DNA of 64,000 nucleotides from Flavobacteriales bacterium UBA6770 (GCA_905181875.1 CAJIZH010000003.1:620001-684000), one strand, 5' to 3'. Shown: positions 13,601 through 20,593, counted from the stretch's first letter. The notes: generated by a model not told the origin, from the sequence alone. A program made the numbers and translations.

Positions 13601-14037
13601 TTTCTAGCATTATATCTAACAGAGACAATCCATTTATCGCACTTGGGATTTAATACAACAGTTTGCTTGAATACAACTTGCTGAATACCGGGTGTAGTAC
13701 CTCCGTTGCAATTTGTTTTTGCAGTTGGACAAATTGGTGTCACCAATACAGTATCAACAGCGACCCAAGCAGTTGCGATAGTAGTTGTGTTACAAGTGTT
13801 TTTAATTGCAGTTTGAGCCAATCCACCTGCACTATTTAAAATTGCTGCCGTTGGAAAAGAGCCTGGAGCTCCACCACAGAAAAAGCTAAGCCTTAAAGTT
13901 AATTCGAACGTATCGCCGCCTAAACAACGGTAGGTAATTTCTGCTCCAGCAGCGTGAGTTGCCTGAACTTGATTCGAAATCCCTCCTAAGGCCAATATAA
14001 CAAAAAGAATTTTAAGGTTGCGAAGTAATGATGTCAT
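1633..14037 (-). CDS. Giant SprB-like cell-surface protein, T9SS type B sorting domain
   Basis: A 4134-residue exported protein. A signal peptide (residues 1 to about 26, ending QVQA) precedes a module of about 300 residues starting THAAGAEITY that is shared with the other large proteins here. Most of the rest is an array of SprB-type repeats of about 80 residues, each with a C-x-G-x-x-G start, a GG-x-x-PYxYxW core and a closing TVTD-x-x-GC. Around residues 590-790 a jelly-roll-like module interrupts the array. Residues 874-1800 are encoded by the 984-bp tandem repeats. The last 85 residues (FSPNGDGVNDVW, FNRWGQTIYET, WDGT, GTYYYIIDL) form the gliding motility-associated C-terminal domain that directs T9SS export. 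It is followed after 2 bp by a PorP/SprF gene. By analogy with SprB it may be a motility or attachment adhesin; the exact role is unknown. Confidence 0.9.
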   Translation of the reverse strand: MTSLLRNLKILFVILALGGISNQVQATHAAGAEITYRCLGGDTFELTLRLSFFCGGAPGSFPTAAILNSAGGLAQTAIKNTCNTTTIATAWVAVDTVLVTPICPTAKTNCNGGTTPGIQQVVFKQTVVLNPKCDKWIVSVRYNARNTSTNLVVSGRNNNRLYVEAEIFNNTDSTNNSPVFTSLPAPALCLGQQVAYSYGAVDTEGDSLFFRVIKARTAENTNMSYNSTLDESDIGIDFSTGDLTFTAPNTTGSYTIVVICDEYDRVTGKKIGSVMRDIQFAVVACGTNTPPVIVVGGITNVTGGAKVDSTSVKTKTSAILCFEMPFSDVNTGDTLTLTSNANTALSGIVTSTQVGINPANAKVCWTVPAAAIGNFNVSFDARDDNCPLNAVASITSTIVIVGDLNKAVITGTKETCFKGNDGFLTVNHEGGIGPFAYKWDSAGVRISANTKTIFNIPSSISYVVTVIDSFDMKTLKSAGFNLAVTLPISVAKATPTNIDCLGGCTGAVNISSVTGGNGAYRYKWSPSGDTISNPTGLCAGQQLVTISDDNGCDSVYSFSVDQNPKVGVSIIDSTNISCKGGSDGEAASIAVITSCGVYSSTTAKCATTSTVSIGAGASVNTFNGYPAPLGQVDNAKQQYLYLATELKAQGYEAGRISKIAFDKTTTSAFSSVKNYSVNIGCTDSSNLDSGFVGGLFEVFNASSFAFNPFITKVTISFGQEFVWDGNSNIVVQICYDNESAGFPSNATVKYTTTSFNSVAYFASKTENACLKDSATVIIKNRPNLDILYCDAGISYSWNSSPVQTDSNATNLPAGQYIVTASTLGACSDKDTVTLTEPLLGLTLKTAIVDSLDCAGDTNGIASVSVVGGTPGFTFAWPAGVTTQAGADSIATNLSGGIKYKVTVTDSKGCEDTITILLTEPNDIFFNNFTIGDVSCKGGNDGSINVTASGGSGIFPASNYVWNPVQTGSSTNITGLTAGTYRLTVTDSKACPKDTLFTVGEPADTITFGNFTLQNVLCKGASTGAITVTPSGGSGVYTTYVWNPVQTGQTTTLTGLAANTYRLTVTDSKTCTGDTLFEITEPASGVNFGNSLVTDVNCFGDNSGQIIVIPSGGSGPPYTNYRWTANAGSTNDTAKNLLANTIYSVTVANGVCDFDTSWTLTQPATALSATGTTVISSLDCTGDNDGSASVQVSGGTVGTGYNYAWPAGVTTQAGADSIATNLSGGIKYKVTVTDSKGCEDTITILLTEPNDIFFNNFTIGDVSCKGGNDGSINVTASGGSGIFPASNYVWNPVQTGSSTNITGLTAGTYRLTVTDSKACPKDTLFTVGEPADTITFGNFTLQNVLCKGASTGAITVTPSGGSGVYTTYVWNPVQTGQTTTLTGLAANTYRLTVTDSKTCTGDTLFEITEPASGVNFGNSLVTDVNCFGDNSGQIIVIPSGGSGPPYTNYRWTANAGSTNDTAKNLLANTIYSVTVANGVCDFDTSWTLTQPATALSATGTTVISSLDCTGDNDGSASVQVSGGTVGTGYNYAWPAGVTTQAGADSIATNLSGGIKYKVTVTDSKGCEDTITILLTEPNDIFFNNFTIGDVSCKGGNDGSINVTASGGSGIFPASNYVWNPVQTGSSTNITGLTAGTYRLTVTDSKACPKDTLFTVGEPADTITFGNFTLQNVLCKGASTGAITVTPSGGSGVYTTYVWNPVQTGQTTTLTGLAANTYRLTVTDSKTCTGDTLFEITEPASGVNFGNSLVTDVNCFGDNSGQIIVIPSGGSGPPYTNYRWTANAGSTNDTAKNLLANTIYSVTVANGTCDYDTSWTLTEPVQALDASFSKKVLPTCTAAGSNELNVTGGSKPYTFIVVGANGQNTGIGDSVFTNIVSGVIEVLVRDAKGCEITKTDTLINSNSNIAVTFTLIDEPDCFGDSTGSVYATITGGAGIKTYTFIAKAGKKGTSDSIWIDTPSDTITVNVEDAGGCKASATTVLGQPDSMVINVQVTQPVSCATDSTGFVRSIVTGGTRGAAPSYTYNWNGIGKNAVADSLRDSIPVGTFKLNIVDSKGCKDSVDYNMTGPINPLIATVIKDTVNCGRDTNGTAYVIPSGGTPGYTYNWNSGNGGINDDTSKFMRAGVFIVTITDKNNCELIKIDSIGSPDTLKASFSVVNNPGCGSSGGLGDVTVTPTGGTPNNSSPLYSYTWIGAGVGTSNDSIRTSLPPGTLSVVVSDSKGCTSDTVSQLLTPPGNINPSFTLIQNPSCDGLSNGRLISTPTGGNSPYAFTWTHGTTGISDSDRTNLPSGVPIIVTIRDGGGCVSKDTITLTNPSKFRIQFTDSISVLCAGGTGGSVTTTPINGDAPFIFDWKAGVSTQTGKDSVAIGLSGSVVYYVKVTDDNLCNAFDTIILNEPAPLSLSFSDSIEVKCFNEPDGSLTITPSGGSGIYTYAWTASNGDPVTTLSTSDSIAIKLIGNVAYTVKVTDAVGLCSTSATYTLDQPTDLRAFVLARGSATCGDSNGTIRVRIFGGTQNQTPPAYSVVWDSNGTVIGTGQFINNLYSGLYNFTATDANGCFMQDTSSVNDRGAPRLFPTGGPNNGIVDATCNGVCDGEVNLTLLFSQAPVSYFWSNGDITQDADSLCAGQYNVVATDTNGCKAFYNFDIQNDTNIAASSSVTTPLSCNSSACDGVIKANGSKGIAPYKYVWNTSVNDTLDSISNRCAGTFIVSVTDSKGCLASDTSKLLVPTNFSVTLSADSANCNGSSDGSVRVSSITGGAAPYSYKWNTGSNDTLFAKTGLGAGSYIVEVFEDGGCSILDTIQVEEPDTIGVSFATVLADCGLSNGSVTATVTNGKAPYSFNWPNAGITTSNTDNGYPANSHNVLVSDSRVCTVNKTFTIGNRNGPIITVDSVNDESCVGACDGDIFTTVTGGNPIYVYDWLQGNGSSDDTLNLCPNTYTLKVTDQKNCLGFSVPITVDPAIPLIPNASVVSNATVRSVCDGIGISNPTGGSGSYGYKWLPSGDTTQTITGLCAGLHFLTVTDSVSGCIGLDTIEISEPQCTVLLSTTITKISNASAQSICDGSARVAVAGGVTPLTFRWTSLESIDIATALCGGMNYVTITDKNGCQAIDSVEIIEPVTIILTQIDTTAPKCGLCDGKIKITPAGGLIPYTYKWDNNDATDSTINRCAGIINVTVTDANLDSAVFQIGLSSQNAPTLAMLTNDVSCFGACDGNAAVVPTGGSAPYNYVWPSLGKRDSTIGPLCKGIYLVEVRDSKGCIAVDSANIKEPLDILVNVTTDSADCAQNNGAAAVTAVGGTGTLTFKWSNGAGNVTSISGLGAGAYTVEVSDANCVKSIGFDISNPAGPTVTLDTVINETCIGSCNGAIFITPSGIVPGAYRFDWTPSSLSGEDVSNLCSGIYSVKVTDAANCATVVTDTVKSPTNLGTIITVINNASSFGKCDGKARISIFKPGVYKYAWSSGDAGDTARMLCAGVNYVTITSANGCQFLDSVVINQPQKLILIQVDTDEPNCNVCNGKAFIAVTGGIPPYTYNWDNGDAADSTTKRCAGVLFVTVTDSRGYAEVFSLGLNNNLAPAVTISSADTRCFEECSGTASAFASGTLAPYKYTWPSLGKTGAAVSNLCSGIYIVEVVDNVGCVVTSSVTIGEASEIEVNVEKVLPSCGVADGIIFTNTKGGNTNTTGYSYSWLDGISSPIIPAQTTDRLISVSAGLFYIVVTDNFGCKDTTSITLDNTGGKIAIGLDSIQSVSCASECDGAIFTSISGTSPGTYEWLPGGQTTPNISSICSGIYTAVVTDTSKCKTLQSFTVNGPDPLNVVFSRTTDATCYNANDGTITAFVASTEKIRIAWNGPGGFGSNKLKVENLLPGTYSINVTDESNCVTTDSISVDAKFRFLIQLDSNRTTCSGSIAEQLEVKVNTDDFYSTFWYDGYGKLLGRQDTVSVLPEPGDNNYVVEVRQDVCIKTDTIIISQRGNLFADAGENVKMVDGQRIILGGSPSAPENTIILWTPSTGLSASNVQNPVSSVTKTTVYRLIVGDVESCFVTDSVVVTINDKIEINDGFSPNGDGVNDVWEIAVLKDFPDAKVTIFNRWGQTIYETDPYIPWDGTFEGQPTSIGTYYYIIDLKDTSVSESVLSGPVTIIR
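8637..11416 (-). repeat. 984-bp tandem repeat array inside the giant SprB-like gene
   Basis: A unit of 984 bp (328 codons, in frame) occurs about 2.8 times in direct tandem. I saw no mismatch when comparing stretches of the copies 984 bp apart. Each unit encodes four SprB-type repeats of about 82 residues, beginning DCTGDNDG, SCKGGNDG, LCKGASTG and NCFGDNSG. Identity stops abruptly near 8637, where the copy nearest the C terminus changes to TCDYDTSWTLTEP, and near 11416, where the first copy joins FAWPAG to unrelated codons. Identity including synonymous positions implies very recent amplification, ongoing homogenisation, or an assembly effect. Confidence 0.95.
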
Positions 14038-14235
14038 ATAAAATATATTTGTTCTTATTATTTAACTTTAAGACACAGTTAGCACCTTAGAGTTGGGCAT
14101 TATAGGTGTTCAACATAACCCGTAAAAATACAACCTTTTTGAATGCATTAATTAACATCCGTTAAGAATTGTGTATGAGCAGGTTACGCCTGTATCAAAA
14201 CTCAAATATAATTTGTGAACAACCGTTTCTAATTG

Positions 14236-14268
14236 TTTGAAAATCAATTATTCAAGAACCTACTTTTG
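14236..14268 (+). promoter_or_regulatory. Candidate Bacteroidota-type promoter for the aspartate kinase gene
   Basis: TTTG at 14236-14239 and TACTTTTG at 14261-14268, separated by 21 bp, match the -33 TTTG / -7 TAnnTTTG pattern known for the Bacteroidota housekeeping sigma factor. The -7 element ends 19 bp before the ATG, giving a short leader. Identified by motif and spacing only. Confidence 0.5.
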
Positions 14269-14287
14269 ATAACTTACTACATCTAAA

Positions 14288-15535
14288 ATGAAAAACGTTG
14301 TTTATAAATTTGGAGGAGCCGCATTAAAATCTGCGGATTCAATAAAAAATATAGAGCAAATAATTGCTCAATTCCGACCTAAATTGGTTGTTGTATCGGC
14401 TATGGCGAAAACAACCAATGCATTTGAAAATTTGGTGGAAGCTCAATTAAGCGGACAGAATACTGAACCTTATTTAGACAAAATACGAAGATTTCACCAA
14501 GAAATAATCAGTGGGCTTTTTGAGGAAGAAAAAAATGGGGCTGAAGACAACTTAAACAAAGTTCTTGATTATTGTAAGGCCTACCTAAAGCACTCTAAAA
14601 ACACCTCGTATGATGAGATTTACGATCAAATTGTTCCTGCAGGCGAATTGATTTCTTCAAAAATATTAGGTGCATATCTTCAGAAAAAAGGTCATAAGTT
14701 AAATTGGTTGGATGCACGTAAAATTTTAAAAACAGATAATCGATTTAGAAAAGCTACGCCAGATATAGTATTTTCAAAAGCTGAATTGGTAAATCAGCTT
14801 AACGAAGCTTCGACCAACTTAATTCAAGGGTTTATTGGTGGTACTGAAAACAACTTAATGACCACAATTGGACGCGAAGGATCAGATTACTCAGCTGCGC
14901 TTTTTGCTAATTTCACAGATGCCGAAGAATTGGTAGTGTGGAAAGATGTTGATGGTGTTCTGAATGCCGATCCAAGGTATTTTAATGCACCAAATTTAAT
15001 ACCAAACATGTCTTATAAAGAAGCAATAGAATTAAGTTATTATGGAGCAACAATTATACATCCCAAAACGATTCAACCTCTAGTTGAAAAGAACATTCCT
15101 TTGCGAGTACGTTCATTTCAAAATACTGAAAATGAAGGAACTACAATCGACTCTACCACAGAATTTGATGGAAGTAAAGCCATTTACATTTACAAGCCAA
15201 ATCAATTATTAATCACTTTGGAGTCAGAAGATTTATCCTTTTTTGGAGAGTCAAAAATGAGTGAAATTTATCATTCCTTGTTTGAACATAAATTGGAAGT
15301 TAATCTGGTTCAGAATTCGGCAGTAAATTGCTCAATTTGCATAGACAATGATCCTCATAAAACATCAACACTAATTGAAGAATTCGCGAAAAAATTTAAA
15401 GTTAAATACAATGAAAATTTAGAGCTACTAACCGTTCGCCATTACCAAGCAAAATTGCTGGAAGAGTTGTTGTTAAACAAAGACTTAATTATTGAACAAA
15501 AGACAAGGAGCACACTTAAATTGTTGTTTAAGTAA
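14288..15535 (+). CDS. lysC: Aspartate kinase (monofunctional)
   Basis: Phosphorylates aspartate, the first step toward lysine, threonine and methionine. At 415 residues it has the amino acid kinase fold motifs: the nucleotide-binding start VYKFGGAALKS (residues 5-15), TTIGREGSDYSAAL for aspartate and ATP binding, VWKDVDGVLNADPRY, and YYGATIIHPKT. The C-terminal third (from about residue 295) is a diverged regulatory part with ACT-like character (LITLESEDLSFFGE). There is no homoserine dehydrogenase domain. The ATG sits just after a good TAnnTTTG promoter. The gene stands alone; the next gene on the strand, 56 bp later, encodes an unrelated secreted protein. The gene symbol is given for function; paralogs elsewhere are possible. 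Confidence 0.85.
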   Translation: MKNVVYKFGGAALKSADSIKNIEQIIAQFRPKLVVVSAMAKTTNAFENLVEAQLSGQNTEPYLDKIRRFHQEIISGLFEEEKNGAEDNLNKVLDYCKAYLKHSKNTSYDEIYDQIVPAGELISSKILGAYLQKKGHKLNWLDARKILKTDNRFRKATPDIVFSKAELVNQLNEASTNLIQGFIGGTENNLMTTIGREGSDYSAALFANFTDAEELVVWKDVDGVLNADPRYFNAPNLIPNMSYKEAIELSYYGATIIHPKTIQPLVEKNIPLRVRSFQNTENEGTTIDSTTEFDGSKAIYIYKPNQLLITLESEDLSFFGESKMSEIYHSLFEHKLEVNLVQNSAVNCSICIDNDPHKTSTLIEEFAKKFKVKYNENLELLTVRHYQAKLLEELLLNKDLIIEQKTRSTLKLLFK

Positions 15536-15591
15536 GGTAAAATTCGAATTCATGGGAATTCTTGATTCATTAAGAGTATAAATTTGACTTT

Positions 15592-17880
15592 ATGAAATCA
15601 TTTTCCTTAATTTTCTTTTTGAGCCTTTTCCTTAATACTTCATTCTGCCAAATAGTGCAACTTAACGATTACAGATTATATGATTCAGTTATTGTAAAAC
15701 AAGGTGCAGATACCCTTTCAATTCCATGGTCTGGGGGCTTTTTACAACCTATGTTTTCAGAAATAAACTTGAACCAAGATGGTCTTTCTGATTTAATTGT
15801 TTTTGACAAAGGTTCATTTCACCACAGAACATTTATTCGTGCTAAGCTCGGCCCAAATTTCAAATTAGTAAGGGGATATTCTTCACAATTAGGATTTAGT
15901 CGATTTTTTAGCCTTTTTGCAGACTTCAATCAGGATGGTCTTGAGGATCAATATTTTAATGATAATGGTATCATAGGAATAAACAAAAATATATCAACTA
16001 ATCCTAATGAATTAAAATTTGAACGCGTTCTTTTTAAAGATCCAAACAATAAAAATAGAAAATCAATTAAGGGTAGTTTTTTATACAACAACAACACATT
16101 CCCATTTAGTGTTGGAGCAACAGAGGTCCCAGCAATAGGTGATTTCGACGGAGATGGAGATATTGATTTTGCAAATCTAGCGGTTGGTTTAGGTTCCGTG
16201 TATTTTTATGAAAATACAGAATCTAACACCCATTCAAATGCAGATAGTCTAGAGTTTGCGCTCACCAATTTTTGTTGGGGTGGATTTGTAGACAATCCTA
16301 ATAGTTTTTCAGTAAATATGGGCAGTTGTGCTGGAAAATTTTTGCCTTCGGGATCAAGACATGGTGGCGCCAATTTATCAACTACCGACTTAGATTGCAA
16401 TGGTTTACCCGATTTAATGATAGGGTTTGCAGGTGATGAAAGAGTGATTGGATTGTATAATAATGGCACTAGCACTGCAGCTCGCATAACAGAACAAGAC
16501 ACGTCTTTTCCTGTAAATAGCAGTAGCATAAAATCAAAATTATTTCCATACGTAAGTACCATTAAAATAAACGGCGATACAATTGATGATTTTTTAATTG
16601 CACCAATGGATGGCATTAGCAGTGCCAATCACAAACAAGTGCAGTATTACGAATCAGTTCCTGACACGGGTTGCAAAATAAAACGCATTCTCTCTAGAGA
16701 TTTTATGTCAACAGGACATATTGATATTGGCGAACAATCTCGATTTGTCCTTATTGATATAAATGGCGATAGTTTGTTAGATATTTTAGGCTCAAGTTTA
16801 AACTTGAATGATGGGGACACTGTTTGGAATTCCATTTTCTATTGGAAAAATAGTGGTACAAAAAACCAGCCTTCATTTGACTTGATATCGGAAAACTTCT
16901 TGCCACTACCTTTCAATAATAATTATGACATAAACATTCAGCCTATCGACTTCGATGCTGATGGTGCAATGGATCTTGTATTAACCAATGAAGATGGAAG
17001 ACTTAAATGGTTAAAAAACATAGCCCTACCAGGCGACTCTTGCCAATTTATCATCACACCTTCTACCTTAGATTCACTAAAACTTGTACCTTTTCCTAAG
17101 ATTACCTTCTTTGATTTTAATCGAGATTCATTGCCTGACCTTTTAGCGGGATCGTACACTGTAGATTTAAATTATTATGAAAATATCGGATCAAAAGGAA
17201 ACCCTGAATTTAAAAAAGCCATTACCAAGAAACAATTTGCTGGAATAGACTTAGCTGATCAATTTGGAAGTGGTTATTTACAACCAACAGTTATTGTAAC
17301 AGATTCAAATGGGGTAAGTTCAGATACTCTTGAACAAAAAACCTATCTCTACATTGGAACTTCTAGTGGTTGGCTTTTTCAATTTACAAATGACAGTTCA
17401 GATGATTTTGATGACTACAAACTTCAGGATAGTTTGTTCTTATACAACAGGAACATTGCTCCTTTTCCTGGCGATTTGAATGGTGACCATAAGCCCGATA
17501 TCATATTTGGCATGAATACAGGAGGAGCCTCTTTGTTGATGAAGGACATTGGCTTTGTTATTCCTAAACCAAAGGAGGAGGATAAAGATTCCGAGGATAA
17601 TGATATGATTTCGGTTGAAGAAATCAATAATTCTGAAAAAACCTTTTGGAAAGCATATCCCAATCCAGCTAACGACAAAATTACGGTTGAGTTAAAGGAT
17701 AAGGCTGAGATACTAAATACTCATTTCAACATTCAGAATATAAATGGTCAAACTGTTTTAGAAATTGAAAACTTAAATCCTGTAACCCGAATTGATATTA
17801 CTGATTTATCAAATGGAGTATACTTCTTACAAATAAGTAACTCCATTCAAAGTCAATCCATTAGACTGGTTAAGTATTAA
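15592..17880 (+). CDS. VCBS/FG-GAP repeat protein with T9SS type A sorting domain
   Basis: A 762-residue secreted protein with a signal peptide (SLIFFLSLFLNTSFCQ, about residues 1-20). It has at least eight calcium-loop motifs of the D-x-N/D-x-D-G-x-x-D type, such as LNQDGLSD, FNQDGLED, FDGDGDID, LDCNGLPD, FDADGAMD and LNGDHKPD, often followed by YYEN or WLKN. This is the usual picture of an FG-GAP/VCBS beta-propeller. A short acidic linker (KPKEEDKDSEDND) leads to the C-terminal sorting domain with AYPNPANDKITVEL and GVYFLQISN, the T9SS type A signature. Its stop overlaps the stop of the convergent peptidase gene by 4 bp. The ligand is unknown. Confidence 0.87.
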   Translation: MKSFSLIFFLSLFLNTSFCQIVQLNDYRLYDSVIVKQGADTLSIPWSGGFLQPMFSEINLNQDGLSDLIVFDKGSFHHRTFIRAKLGPNFKLVRGYSSQLGFSRFFSLFADFNQDGLEDQYFNDNGIIGINKNISTNPNELKFERVLFKDPNNKNRKSIKGSFLYNNNTFPFSVGATEVPAIGDFDGDGDIDFANLAVGLGSVYFYENTESNTHSNADSLEFALTNFCWGGFVDNPNSFSVNMGSCAGKFLPSGSRHGGANLSTTDLDCNGLPDLMIGFAGDERVIGLYNNGTSTAARITEQDTSFPVNSSSIKSKLFPYVSTIKINGDTIDDFLIAPMDGISSANHKQVQYYESVPDTGCKIKRILSRDFMSTGHIDIGEQSRFVLIDINGDSLLDILGSSLNLNDGDTVWNSIFYWKNSGTKNQPSFDLISENFLPLPFNNNYDINIQPIDFDADGAMDLVLTNEDGRLKWLKNIALPGDSCQFIITPSTLDSLKLVPFPKITFFDFNRDSLPDLLAGSYTVDLNYYENIGSKGNPEFKKAITKKQFAGIDLADQFGSGYLQPTVIVTDSNGVSSDTLEQKTYLYIGTSSGWLFQFTNDSSDDFDDYKLQDSLFLYNRNIAPFPGDLNGDHKPDIIFGMNTGGASLLMKDIGFVIPKPKEEDKDSEDNDMISVEEINNSEKTFWKAYPNPANDKITVELKDKAEILNTHFNIQNINGQTVLEIENLNPVTRIDITDLSNGVYFLQISNSIQSQSIRLVKY

Positions 17881-19016
17881 ATGCCTAACTTTTTTCTGAT
17901 TGCTTTTGGAATAGCGTCTTTGTGTACCATTATTGCCACAGTTTTTAGTTTAAAGTACGCTTCCGAAGTATAAAGAAATCCACCGCAACTGTTTCTTTTT
18001 GTTCCCCAACTGTTTTTGGTATAATAAAATTTATTACCGTTTTGATCTTTGCATTTTCCGGTGATGTGCATTAAATGATCATCGGTAGTTTCAAAGTTTT
18101 CAAATAATTTTTGCCGCATTTCTGCAGTTACTTCAGCTTCATTTATAGTAGAATTGAAAATAGTATCTTGCTCTGTTTTTGACATCTGACCCCAAGGTGT
18201 TGCTGGTACAACTGCCAATCCATTTTTAAAAGAAAAGCCATTATCACTTACATCTGCATCCCACGCAACCGTATAGCCCTTATTCAATGCATTATTCAAT
18301 ACACTCAGCAAGTCTTGCAATGGTAAATTGTAATAACCGGACATTGTCCAGTTATCAGGTATAAATAGAATGTTCTTTTTATAATCCTCTAAATGAGTAA
18401 AGGAGGTTAGTTCTATGTAATCATTTAAGTTTAATCCAGTTGACTTTAACGTTTCCATTCCCTTTTTATTGGTATCCTCATTAACCTCACCTAGGTAACT
18501 ATTGAGCGTTGAATTGTAAGCTGGCCACCAACTTTCAGAAAGCGTTTTGTTTGGTCTTTTAACTGCAACAGAAACCATTGATTTTGTAATGGCATCCAAT
18601 TCAGTATGCACGGGCAAACCATAGGAAACTGGCTTCCCATTGTAATCTGCTTCGCTCATAAGTCCATGTAATTTTGCAACTTCAATAATGTCGTGAAACT
18701 GTCCTCCAGGGCCAAATTGAAATTTTCCTTGCATTCTTAAGTAGCGATGAGCCTTCATTTCGTAAGCATGGCGAACTATATACATTTCTGAAAGATTAAT
18801 AACAGGCATGCCAATTCTTATCATCTCTGATTCAAAAAAACTAAGTCCTCCAAAACTCCAACAAGTTCCTGATTTAAATTGATTGGAAACTGGCAATGCC
18901 TCAAGCTTCGTGCAATTAGTAAACTCATAGCCGCCTACTTTATCTAGTTTGACTTCTTGAGCAGTTAAAAATTGCATTGTTAAAAGCGTGCCTAGAATTA
19001 ATCCTAAATTTTTCAT
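17877..19016 (-). CDS. C1 family peptidase, bleomycin hydrolase/aminopeptidase C type
   Basis: Papain-fold cysteine peptidase of 379 residues with an N-terminal signal peptide (residues 1-20, ending FLTAQ), so probably periplasmic or exported. The active site is readable: oxyanion Gln46 and nucleophile Cys52 in NQFKSGTCWSFGG, the catalytic His in DDHLMHITG, and Asn in YYTKNSWG. These flanks are those of the bleomycin hydrolase (C1B) subfamily rather than of papain. It is shorter than the usual cytosolic enzyme of about 450 residues. It lies 12 bp downstream of the LolC/E-like permease gene on the same strand and may share its transcript with rbfA. Substrate unknown. Confidence 0.83.
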   Translation of the reverse strand: MKNLGLILGTLLTMQFLTAQEVKLDKVGGYEFTNCTKLEALPVSNQFKSGTCWSFGGLSFFESEMIRIGMPVINLSEMYIVRHAYEMKAHRYLRMQGKFQFGPGGQFHDIIEVAKLHGLMSEADYNGKPVSYGLPVHTELDAITKSMVSVAVKRPNKTLSESWWPAYNSTLNSYLGEVNEDTNKKGMETLKSTGLNLNDYIELTSFTHLEDYKKNILFIPDNWTMSGYYNLPLQDLLSVLNNALNKGYTVAWDADVSDNGFSFKNGLAVVPATPWGQMSKTEQDTIFNSTINEAEVTAEMRQKLFENFETTDDHLMHITGKCKDQNGNKFYYTKNSWGTKRNSCGGFLYTSEAYFKLKTVAIMVHKDAIPKAIRKKLGI

Positions 19017-19028
19017 ATTTCTTTCTAT

Positions 19029-20252
19029 TTAATTTCTTCCAATCTTATCGTCTCTATTTAGGAGCCAACGTGTTGGTAACCATGAACATACAAAGCCAAT
19101 AATTACAACCAGAAGCACTACGGATAAAATATCTGAAACCTGTATTTCTATTGGATAGTAAGGTGAAATACCACCTTCTTGCAGTTTGAGTAATCCCACA
19201 TTTCGCTGAAAAAAACAAAGAGCAAGTCCAACTAGAATTCCGCCTCCTCCACCTATAATGGAAATGAGTAACCCTTCTATTAAAAAAGTTTTTTTCATTT
19301 GTGCACGAGTAAACCCCATTGCACTCAAAGTATATAAATCTTTTTTCTTTTCTAAAATCAAAACCGTTAGTGATCCGAGCATATTAAATGATGCTATTCC
19401 TAAGATAAAAGTGAGTATAAAAAAGGTAATCCACTTTTCAGTTTGATTGGTTTTATACAAAAGTTCATTGAGCTGATATCGCGTTTTTACAATGAAGTTC
19501 GATGGTATTTTAGATCGAATTAATTCTGCCGTTGTTTCTGCATCAACTTCTTCATCAACTCCTATTTCGTATGATGAAACCCGATTTTTTTGCTGTAACA
19601 ATTTAGAAGTATACTCATAAGGCATAACAGCATATTGATAATCAAACTCTGGGTTTATGCTAAAAATAGCTGACGGAAAAATAACATCGGTATTAAAAGC
19701 CTCGTGAATTTGTGTACCCACCTTTGCATCTCGTTTTGCCGCATATGTTTTTATTGGTTCAAATACATGATTTAAAAAAACATTGAGTTGATCAGCTACT
19801 CCATACCCCAGCACAATAAAACTTACTCCATCCTCTTGTATTTTTAGTGTTCCATCATAAATCATGGAGTCTAGGCCGCTCATGTCCAAAAACTCATCGG
19901 TAACTCCTTTCGCAGTAACAAAAAACTGAGCTTCTTTATACTTCAGTAAAATGGTTTCCTCAATGCTTGGTGAAAGATATTTAATACCCTCTATGACTCG
20001 AATTGTTGATTCAGGTAGGCTATCAATATAAAACGTTTTCCCTTCTCTTAGTTCTATCCTAATATCCGGTTGAAAACTAGAATACATCCCTCCAACTAAC
20101 CTTTCTAAACCATTAAATGCTGACAAGACAACGACAAGAGCCATTGCACCTATTCCAACACCCAGCATAGAAATACCAGTAATAACATTGATAATATTAT
20201 GCGATTTTTTGGCGAAAAAATACCGTCTAGCTATTAAAAAAGGAAGATTCAC
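19029..20252 (-). CDS. FtsX-like ABC permease, LolC/LolE type
   Basis: A 407-residue inner membrane protein with the LolC/E layout. There is one transmembrane segment near the N terminus (residues about 20-45, VITGISMLGVGIGAMALVVVL), a large periplasmic domain (about 50-270), and three C-terminal membrane segments (WITFFILTFILGIASFNMLG, LLISIIGGGGGILVGLAL and ILSVVLLVVIIGFVCSWL). LolC/E-type proteins work with an ATPase to release lipoproteins from the inner membrane. No ATPase gene is adjacent, so the partner must lie elsewhere and the substrate is inferred. The gene starts 2 bp after rbfA and is surely cotranscribed with it. Confidence 0.82.
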   Translation of the reverse strand: MNLPFLIARRYFFAKKSHNIINVITGISMLGVGIGAMALVVVLSAFNGLERLVGGMYSSFQPDIRIELREGKTFYIDSLPESTIRVIEGIKYLSPSIEETILLKYKEAQFFVTAKGVTDEFLDMSGLDSMIYDGTLKIQEDGVSFIVLGYGVADQLNVFLNHVFEPIKTYAAKRDAKVGTQIHEAFNTDVIFPSAIFSINPEFDYQYAVMPYEYTSKLLQQKNRVSSYEIGVDEEVDAETTAELIRSKIPSNFIVKTRYQLNELLYKTNQTEKWITFFILTFILGIASFNMLGSLTVLILEKKKDLYTLSAMGFTRAQMKKTFLIEGLLISIIGGGGGILVGLALCFFQRNVGLLKLQEGGISPYYPIEIQVSDILSVVLLVVIIGFVCSWLPTRWLLNRDDKIGRN

Positions 20253-20254
20253 TA

Positions 20255-20593
20255 TTACTTTTTAAGCAATTCTTCTATTCGTTCTGTATAATCCAAACTG
20301 TCGTCTACATAAAAGGCCAACTCTGGTATAATACGAACTTGTTTTCCAATTTTATTACCTAAAATACCTCGGATTTGAGATCCATGTTTTTTTACAATTT
20401 CAATGACCATGCTAGCATTTGTGCTAGGAAAAATACTCAAATAAACTTTAGCAAAAGATAAATCTGGACTAATACGAATAACAGTTACGGAAACCATTTC
20501 ATTGATTCCCATTCCTTTAGTTTCCAATTGAAAAATTGAACTTAAGTCTCTTTTCAAAAGACTTTCAACCTTGTTTTGTCTAAATCCGCTCAT
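20255..20593 (-). CDS. rbfA: Ribosome-binding factor A
   Basis: A 112-residue cytoplasmic protein that binds the 30S subunit and helps late 16S rRNA maturation. Family signatures are the start RQNKVESLLKRDLSSIFQ, the strand ISPDLSFAKVYLSIFP and the end PELAFYVDDSLDYTERIEELL. Length is normal. A TAACTTTG (TAnnTTTG) element lies only 4 bp upstream of the ATG at 20598-20605; with no well-spaced -33 box it may be chance or mark a nearly leaderless message. It heads a minus-strand unit with the LolC/E-like permease, and probably the C1 peptidase. Confidence 0.92.
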   Translation of the reverse strand: MSGFRQNKVESLLKRDLSSIFQLETKGMGINEMVSVTVIRISPDLSFAKVYLSIFPSTNASMVIEIVKKHGSQIRGILGNKIGKQVRIIPELAFYVDDSLDYTERIEELLKK

